From Candidatus Fermentibacterales bacterium (GTDB taxonomy: Bacteria; Fermentibacterota; Fermentibacteria; Fermentibacterales; JAFGKQ01), in contig JAFGKQ010000022.1 in assembly GCA_016928495.1 (NCBI GenBank), positions 1-11,108 of the forward strand: a DNA stretch of 11,108 bases, given 5' to 3'. Shown one piece after another: positions 6,926 through 11,108 of this stretch. The notes beneath the pieces were generated by a model. That model had not been told where the DNA came from. It saw nothing but the letters and a program-made list of their open reading frames with translations, and searched no databases. Numbering within the stretch: the first letter of the stretch is position 1; each line of letters starts with the position of its first letter. The position numbers and the translations under genes were made by a program.

Positions 6926-7600
6926 GTGTCTTCGCACGCGAACAGCGAATTCAAAGAGAGATCCTCCCTGGGCATGGAGTGGGGCGTCGCCATTGGTCTT
7001 GCCTTCCTTCTGGTTCTCTTCGAGCTGGTCCCGGCCAGCGAGCTGGGGAGGCTCTCCACGAGGACGTCGGACTCGGAGATGGAGGCCGTAGAGGCCGACA
7101 TGGCTTTCGACGACACCGTGGAGGAGCAGGAGGAGGAGATCGAGGAGGAGCAGGAGGAGCTGGAGGAGGAGGCCGAGGACGTCCTGGAGGAGATCCGGGA
7201 AGAGGTCACCCTCTCTCTCAGCGAGGACGAGACGGGCCTGGAGCAGGTCGAGACGGTGACTACCTCGGAGGGCTTCGACGAGGCCGGCTCGGGTGCGGAT
7301 ATCAGCACACCGAGCTTCACTCCGGTCGAGGTCTATCCGAACTGTACCTACAGGCCGATGCCGGAGTACCCCGACCTGGCCAGACAGGCCGGAGTCGAGG
7401 GCTCCGTCGTGCTCTGGGTCTACGTCAACGCTGACGGCACGGTCGGGAACGTGGTCCTGTACAACGGCAGCGGGGTGGGATCGCTGGATCAGGCCGCAAT
7501 GGACGCCGCATGGCTGACAAGGTGGTCTCCCGCGATGAACAACGGCATCCCCGTGACCTGCTGGACTACCGTTACCTACAACTTCAGGTTGCAGGACTGA
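6926..7600 (+). CDS. tonB: TonB energy transducer with glutamate-rich coiled linker (224 aa)
   Basis: TonB carries energy from ExbB/ExbD across the periplasm to the plug of outer-membrane receptors. A short cytoplasmic N-terminus (1-16) precedes the membrane anchor (about 17-35, MEWGVAIGLAFLLVLFELV). A periplasmic linker follows, then the TonB C-terminal domain at about 134-224, recognised by YPDLARQAGVEGSVVLWVYV (148-167), NADGTVGNVVLYNGSG (168-183) and a WSPAMNNGIPV segment (200-210). The linker is unusual. Most TonB proteins have a proline-rich Pro-Glu/Pro-Lys rod, but here 18 of residues 66-93 are Glu, with hydrophobic residues V65, I72, L79 and V86 exactly seven apart. Two cysteines, C140 and C212, lie at opposite ends of the C-terminal domain and could pair. 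The gene starts 16 nt after exbD and ends the transport block. Confidence 0.95.
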   Translation: MSSHANSEFKERSSLGMEWGVAIGLAFLLVLFELVPASELGRLSTRTSDSEMEAVEADMAFDDTVEEQEEEIEEEQEELEEEAEDVLEEIREEVTLSLSEDETGLEQVETVTTSEGFDEAGSGADISTPSFTPVEVYPNCTYRPMPEYPDLARQAGVEGSVVLWVYVNADGTVGNVVLYNGSGVGSLDQAAMDAAWLTRWSPAMNNGIPVTCWTTVTYNFRLQD

Positions 7601-7662
7601 CGTGGCCTGGCCCGTGCTTTCGGCGTCGACGGGATACTGGATATCGAGAGGTCATAGGTCGT

Positions 7663-7745
7663 GCCCGGGCTTTCCTCTCCTCCGTGGGCTCCGGCCCGAG
7701 GGGAAGGCTGCCGGGCGGGTCATGCCGCCGGTCGCGTGCCGGCGG
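7663..7745 (+). promoter_or_regulatory. Strongly structured leader upstream of the secreted-protein gene
   Basis: The 174-nt gap between tonB and the next gene holds two inverted repeats. The larger pairs 7663-7668 with 7711-7716 and 7669-7679 with 7698-7708. That makes 17 bp with a 2-nt bulge at 7709-7710 and two G-T wobbles. It is topped by a further 4-bp stem (7686-7689 with 7694-7697, loop TCCG). The second is a perfect 7-bp hairpin at 7725-7731/7739-7745, ending 13 nt before the ribosome binding site. No T tract follows either one, so a regulatory or mRNA-stability leader is more likely than a terminator. I see no convincing promoter at 7601-7662. Confidence 0.42.
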
Positions 7746-7758
7746 AAGACGAGGAACT

Positions 7759-7765
7759 GGAGGTG
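7759..7765 (+). promoter_or_regulatory. Ribosome binding site deciding the start of the secreted protein
   Basis: GGAGGTG lies 9 nt before the ATG at 7775. The frame is open upstream to 7661, but those codons encode a proline/glycine-rich stretch placed before the signal peptide and would run through the structured leader. The ATG start puts the signal sequence at the N-terminus. Confidence 0.68.
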
Positions 7766-7774
7766 AAGGCAGGT

Positions 7775-9997
7775 ATGAGAAACAGGCTTGCTTGTGGGCT
7801 ACTGGTTTCCGGGCTGCTGGCGCTGTTCGTGCTGGGCAGTGCGGGAGCCGGGTCGCTCTACGAAGCCAGGTTTCCGGACGATCCGACCGATGCGCGGCCG
7901 TCTGCTACGTGGCTGCTGCACAATCTGAACGATTGCTGGTCGGCCGTGCTGAACATGGGGACCTATGGAGACCCGTGGGAGGACTACCCGGGGATGGAGT
8001 GGCCGGCCGGAGAGGGCAACAGCTACCTCTGGGACGGGCGCTTCTGGACCGCCTCCTATGGTGCGGTGACAATCTGGCCGGACTCCGTGGCCAAGTGGTG
8101 CAGCGCCGCGGACTACGGCAACTGGGAGTTGCGCCCCAGCGAGATCCATCCCCCGGAGAAGGTCGCCCCGGGCCCCGTGGCCCTGGAGGAAACGCACTAC
8201 GGCTACGATGACTGGTACCTGACCTACAACCCCAACCCCTACGGCATGCAGGCCTACGAGGAGAACTACGACTGGGGCACGCCGGGCTACAACCAGTTCA
8301 TCGTGACCAACTACTGGATCACTCACCACACGGGTGACCTCGAGGGCAATATCGTACCGGACGTCCCGCTAACCGGTTTCATGGTCGCCATCTGCGGCGA
8401 CTGCGACGTAGGCAGGGCGGACCCGGTGGAGTGCAACCTGGACGACATGGTGTTCTACGACGGCCATGCGATCTGGTGCAACGATCCGGACGCGACGTTC
8501 GAGTACGTTTTCGACAACGGAATCGCGGCCAGCGAGGACGACCGCTTCACCTACGCCCAGAACCCGAACCTGGGCGAGGATGGCCCCTGGTACTACTACA
8601 ACTACACGGGGAGCGACGGCATTCCGGACGCTGACGCGGACCAGAACGGCGTGAGCGACCACTTCACGATCCTGGCGAAGGTGGTTGGCACGGACACGAT
8701 CTACGCGATGGAGCCGAACACGGGGCTCTACCTGTTCGAGGACGGGATGCCGGAGAGCTACTGGTCCCACGTGGTGGGAGACACGACCTACCTGGTGGTG
8801 CCCCGGAACCTGACCTACATGTGGGACTCGGACTCTCCCGGCAGCTCTATGGACGACACGGGTGAGCCCGACATCAGCCCTCGCTGCGACGGCTTCGTCT
8901 GCTGGCGTCTTCTGGACTACTGGATCAAGAGAGCGGACGGCACGATAGAGAGGCCGATAGACGTCTACGGCTACCCGATTCCTCTGGCTCACTCCTGGTG
9001 GAACTGGGAGAGCGACCCGGGCACTGACGTCGAGAAGTACGACTACATGTCGGGTGCGAACCCTGACGCCAGCGGGCAGTACAGCGGTCCTGCCTACCTG
9101 AGCGACTGGGTGGGCAATCCCGGGGCGCCCGAGGCCTTGGAGCCGGCGAACCCGGGCCCGTGGCCAGTCGTTCACGAAGTACCCTACGGCCTGGGCTACC
9201 CGGTGTTCGACTATCGTTTCCTGCTGACCATGGGCTACGTCGACCTCTACGAGGGGGACACGCTCAGGCTGGTCGGCGGCTGGCTGGTGGGCCAGGGACT
9301 GGACGGTGCCCGGGAGGTTGCCGACAACCTCCTCGACGCCTACTACCGCGGTGGCGGTTGGGGCGTTCCGAAGCTCCCTCCCCAGCCGGTCCTGTTCTAC
9401 GAGGCCGGCGACGGAGTGGTGCACCTGGAGTGGAGCGCTGACGCCGAGTCCTACTCGCCGTTCGGCGGGTACAGGATCTACCGTTCGACGTTCATTCCCT
9501 CGGGCTGGGAGATGATACAGGAGATTCCCGGCACGGGGACCTACAGCTACAGCGACCAGTCGGTCGTGAACGGCTTCCCCTACTTCTACGCGGTGGTGGC
9601 CTTCGATGACGAGACCGGCGTGGAGAGCGTGAAGTCGAACTACAAGCAGACCATACAGGGCTCGCCTCTCGAGGTGGTGCCCTGCTGGGTCGCCCAGAGC
9701 AACCTGGACAACGTCCGGGTGGTTCCGAACCCCTACCGGGGCTCGGTGTCCTGGGAGCAGACCTATTTCGACAAGATCGCCTTCACCGGTCTGCCGGCGA
9801 TGTGCGACATCTATATCTACACCCTGGGCGGCGATCACGTGGCCACGCTGGAGCACCGCAGCTACGGCGGCGACAGCGGGACCGAGTTCTGGGACCTCGT
9901 CAGCCGCAACGACCAGGAGGTCATGTCCGGTCTGTACGTCTTCCGCATCGAGACCGAGGATGACCACTACATCGGCAAGTTCGCCATCATAAAGTAG
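7775..9997 (+). CDS. Secreted protein with fibronectin-III-like and C-terminal type IX-like sorting domain (740 aa)
   Basis: The protein begins with a clear signal peptide (1-25: MRNR, hydrophobic core, GSAGAG). Residues about 26-530 match no family I recognise. They are rich in Trp, Tyr, Asp, Gly and Pro, and contain a calcium-loop-like motif DADADQNGVSD at 285-295 plus several cysteines. About 534-630 looks like a fibronectin type III domain (VVHLEWSADAESYSPFGGYR, then FPYFYAVVAFDDETG). Residues about 647-740 form a FlgD-Ig-like sorting domain. VVPNPY (649-654), IYTLGGDHVATLEH, WDLVSRNDQEVMSGLYVF and the final IGKFAIIK follow the pattern of type IX secretion (T9SS) type A C-terminal domains, which direct cargo through the outer membrane and are usually cleaved. 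It is likely exported and surface-attached or released. The PorV-like gene begins 14 nt after its stop. Adhesin, substrate-capture and degradative roles are all open. Confidence 0.9.
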   Translation: MRNRLACGLLVSGLLALFVLGSAGAGSLYEARFPDDPTDARPSATWLLHNLNDCWSAVLNMGTYGDPWEDYPGMEWPAGEGNSYLWDGRFWTASYGAVTIWPDSVAKWCSAADYGNWELRPSEIHPPEKVAPGPVALEETHYGYDDWYLTYNPNPYGMQAYEENYDWGTPGYNQFIVTNYWITHHTGDLEGNIVPDVPLTGFMVAICGDCDVGRADPVECNLDDMVFYDGHAIWCNDPDATFEYVFDNGIAASEDDRFTYAQNPNLGEDGPWYYYNYTGSDGIPDADADQNGVSDHFTILAKVVGTDTIYAMEPNTGLYLFEDGMPESYWSHVVGDTTYLVVPRNLTYMWDSDSPGSSMDDTGEPDISPRCDGFVCWRLLDYWIKRADGTIERPIDVYGYPIPLAHSWWNWESDPGTDVEKYDYMSGANPDASGQYSGPAYLSDWVGNPGAPEALEPANPGPWPVVHEVPYGLGYPVFDYRFLLTMGYVDLYEGDTLRLVGGWLVGQGLDGAREVADNLLDAYYRGGGWGVPKLPPQPVLFYEAGDGVVHLEWSADAESYSPFGGYRIYRSTFIPSGWEMIQEIPGTGTYSYSDQSVVNGFPYFYAVVAFDDETGVESVKSNYKQTIQGSPLEVVPCWVAQSNLDNVRVVPNPYRGSVSWEQTYFDKIAFTGLPAMCDIYIYTLGGDHVATLEHRSYGGDSGTEFWDLVSRNDQEVMSGLYVFRIETEDDHYIGKFAIIK

Positions 9998-10011
9998 GAG
10001 GTGAGGAGACC

Positions 10012-10995
10012 ATGAGAACACTATCAGGAACAATCCTGACCGTCGCGGTCGCCGCCCTCCTCCTGTTCCCTGCGGAGTCCGACGCGGCTTTCGCCAAGGT
10101 CGGGACTTCGGGCGCGCAGTTCCTCAAGATAGGCCTTGGCACCCGTGGCGCTGCGATGGGCGGAGCCTTCATCGCTACCGCGGACGATGCCAGTGCCGCA
10201 TGGTGGAACCCTGCATGCCTCGTGAGGGTCGAGGGCACCCAGGTTCAGGTGACGCACACCGAGTGGTTCGAGAGCATCCGCTACGAGGCGGGGGCCGTTT
10301 CCAGGGAGTTCCCCGGCATCGGCACCTTCGCGCTCCAGTTCGGGCTGCTCAACTCCGGCGACATGGACGTCACCACCGTCGAGAGCCCGGGCGGCACCGG
10401 CGAGACCTTCACCTGCACCGACATGGTCGCCGGCCTCTCTTTCTCGAGAATGCTGACCGACAGGTTCAGCGCCGGTGTGACCATCAAGTACGTCAGGGAG
10501 CAGTGGGATGACATCTCGGCCGGAGGCATCGCCGTCGATCTCGGCACCCTCTACAACACGGGGTTCCGCACCCTCAGGATCGGCATGACGATCCAGCACT
10601 TCGGCGGGGAGCTGACCCCGGGCGGCGAGTACGACAGCTACTACAGCGGAGGCGACTCCCTGGACACCTACCAGCCCTACTCCATGCCCATGACCTTCCG
10701 TCTCGGGCTCGCGATGGACGTGCTGGACAGAGGTCCGCACTTCATGACCGTCGCGGTGGATGCAGTCCACCCCAACGACAACCTGGAGCAGGTCGGAGTG
10801 GGTGCCGAGTACTGGTTCAACGATCTGGTTGCCCTCAGGGGCGGCTACCGCGTCAACACGGATGAGGAGGGTCTCACGGCCGGTGCCGGGTTCCGGATTC
10901 CGGTCGGAGGCCAGACGATAACACTCGACTACGCGTACGCTGACTGGGGCAGGCTCGAGATGGTCCACAGAGCCAGCCTCGGCATGGCGTTCTGA
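10012..10995 (+). CDS. PorV/PorQ-family outer-membrane beta-barrel protein (327 aa)
   Basis: The product has a signal peptide (1-25, ending ESDA). The family signature follows at 35-70: AQFLKIGLGTRGAAMGGAFI, then ATADDASAAWWNPACL, the glycine-rich stretch and D-A-x-x-x-W-N-P motif of the PorV/PorQ and UPF0164 group. The rest is amphipathic beta-strand barrel (such as RMLTDRFSAGVTIKYVREQW and TFRLGLAMDVLDRG), and the C-terminus is a beta-signal ending in Phe (ASLGMAF). In T9SS bacteria, PorV binds cargo C-terminal domains and shuttles them to the attachment complex at the cell surface. Many FCB candidate phyla have several such paralogues, some probably not dedicated to T9SS. The ribosome binding site TAGGAGGTGA (9995-10004) includes the stop codon of the secreted-protein gene. 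The two are therefore probably coupled, which supports a cargo/shuttle relationship. Confidence 0.92.
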   Translation: MRTLSGTILTVAVAALLLFPAESDAAFAKVGTSGAQFLKIGLGTRGAAMGGAFIATADDASAAWWNPACLVRVEGTQVQVTHTEWFESIRYEAGAVSREFPGIGTFALQFGLLNSGDMDVTTVESPGGTGETFTCTDMVAGLSFSRMLTDRFSAGVTIKYVREQWDDISAGGIAVDLGTLYNTGFRTLRIGMTIQHFGGELTPGGEYDSYYSGGDSLDTYQPYSMPMTFRLGLAMDVLDRGPHFMTVAVDAVHPNDNLEQVGVGAEYWFNDLVALRGGYRVNTDEEGLTAGAGFRIPVGGQTITLDYAYADWGRLEMVHRASLGMAF

Positions 10996-11024
10996 CGGGT
11001 CGGGGAAACGACAGGCCGGGAACC

Positions 11025-11060
11025 GGCGGGAGGGAGGCCTTTGCTGCCTCCCTCCCCGCC
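11025..11060 (+). terminator. GC hairpin after the PorV-like gene
   Basis: GGCGGGAGGGAGGC (11025-11038) pairs with 11046-11060, giving 14 bp with a single bulged C (11054) and a 7-nt loop, 29 nt after the stop. As with the hairpin after the receptor gene, no T tract follows. It marks the end of the secreted-protein/PorV unit, as a terminator or a 3'-end stabiliser. Confidence 0.6.
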
Positions 11061-11067
11061 GCCCGAT

Positions 11068-11072
11068 AGGAG
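11068..11072 (+). promoter_or_regulatory. Ribosome binding site of the next gene
   Basis: AGGAG lies 9 nt before a TTG at 11082. It is the only plausible site in the last 50 bases and is the main support for a gene starting there. Confidence 0.45.
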
Positions 11073-11081
11073 AACGAGAGC

Positions 11082-11108
11082 TTGTTGAGCGTCTTCCTGG
11101 TCATTGCC
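11082..11108 (+). CDS. Possible start of a further gene with a hydrophobic N-terminus (partial)
   Basis: A TTG codon at 11082 after AGGAG opens a frame reading MLSVFLVIA to the window edge. The hydrophobic run would fit a signal peptide or membrane anchor. Only nine codons are visible, and a second TTG directly follows the first (11085), so the start and even the existence of the gene are uncertain. No function can be given. Confidence 0.4.

Noticed and set aside
6346-7320. Serine-rich open frame on the - strand opposite exbD and tonB
   Set aside because: The Ser runs are the reverse complement of the GAG tract in tonB. There is no credible start or domain.
7589-7638. Promoter for the secreted-protein gene (TTGCAG and GATACT)
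   Set aside because: The spacing between the two hexamers is far from 17 nt and both matches are weak.
7661-7774. N-terminal extension of the secreted protein from an earlier GTG
   Set aside because: It would bury the signal peptide 38 residues inside the protein and run through the hairpins. GGAGGTG at 7759-7765 supports the ATG at 7775.
8369-10033. Open frame of 554 codons on the - strand opposite the secreted-protein gene
   Set aside because: It has the same compositional signature and no signal peptide or motif, and the + strand gene has clear domains and a ribosome binding site.
1-11108. CRISPR array, tRNA or rRNA gene, insertion sequence
   Set aside because: I saw no spaced direct repeats, cloverleaf, rRNA-like stretch, transposase frame or terminal inverted repeats.

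Overview
The window comes from a GC-rich, diderm (outer-membrane-bearing) bacterium. It holds a TonB-dependent receptor with a carboxypeptidase-regulatory-like N-terminal domain, a complete ExbB/ExbD/TonB energising module, a secreted protein ending in a type IX-like (FlgD-Ig-like) sorting domain, and a PorV/PorQ-type outer-membrane protein. That combination points to the Fibrobacteres-Chlorobi-Bacteroidetes (FCB) superphylum. The high GC, together with frequent AGG (Arg) and ATA (Ile) codons, fits one of its uncultured candidate phyla better than a classical Bacteroidota genome. The phylum assignment is inference; no rRNA or universal marker is present. All supported genes lie on the + strand.

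Region 1 (1-1708) is a tightly packed membrane-protein cassette. It contains the tail of one membrane protein, then a 297-aa protein with a membrane anchor at each end and a non-cytoplasmic alpha/beta-looking domain, then a 220-aa polytopic protein. Consecutive genes overlap by 1 and 4 nt. I do not recognise these families. Region 2 (1709-1968) is the longest non-coding stretch. It carries a good sigma70-like promoter (TTGACA-18 nt-TATCGT) and a predicted leader of about 200 nt with three hairpins.

Region 3 (1969-7600) is a TonB transport unit. A 916-aa TonB-dependent receptor is followed by a strong GC hairpin, then exbB, a long exbD, a standard-length exbD and tonB, with gaps of 20 nt, an overlap of 4 nt and a gap of 16 nt. 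The inner-membrane complex would use the proton gradient to drive import of an unidentified substrate through the receptor. No SusD-like partner is present. The TonB linker is a glutamate-rich, heptad-patterned segment instead of the usual proline-rich one.

Region 4 (7601-10995) has a 174-nt structured leader, then a 740-aa secreted protein (unknown N-terminal region, fibronectin-III-like domain, C-terminal type IX-like sorting domain). A PorV/PorQ-like barrel follows, its ribosome binding site overlapping the previous stop codon. The natural reading is cargo plus an outer-membrane protein of the family that serves type IX secretion. Region 5 (10996-11108) is a hairpin terminator candidate and the likely start of another gene. 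The most interesting points are the receptor/energiser/type IX cargo/PorV arrangement, the unusual TonB linker, the enlarged first ExbD, and two structured leaders that match no RNA class I recognise.
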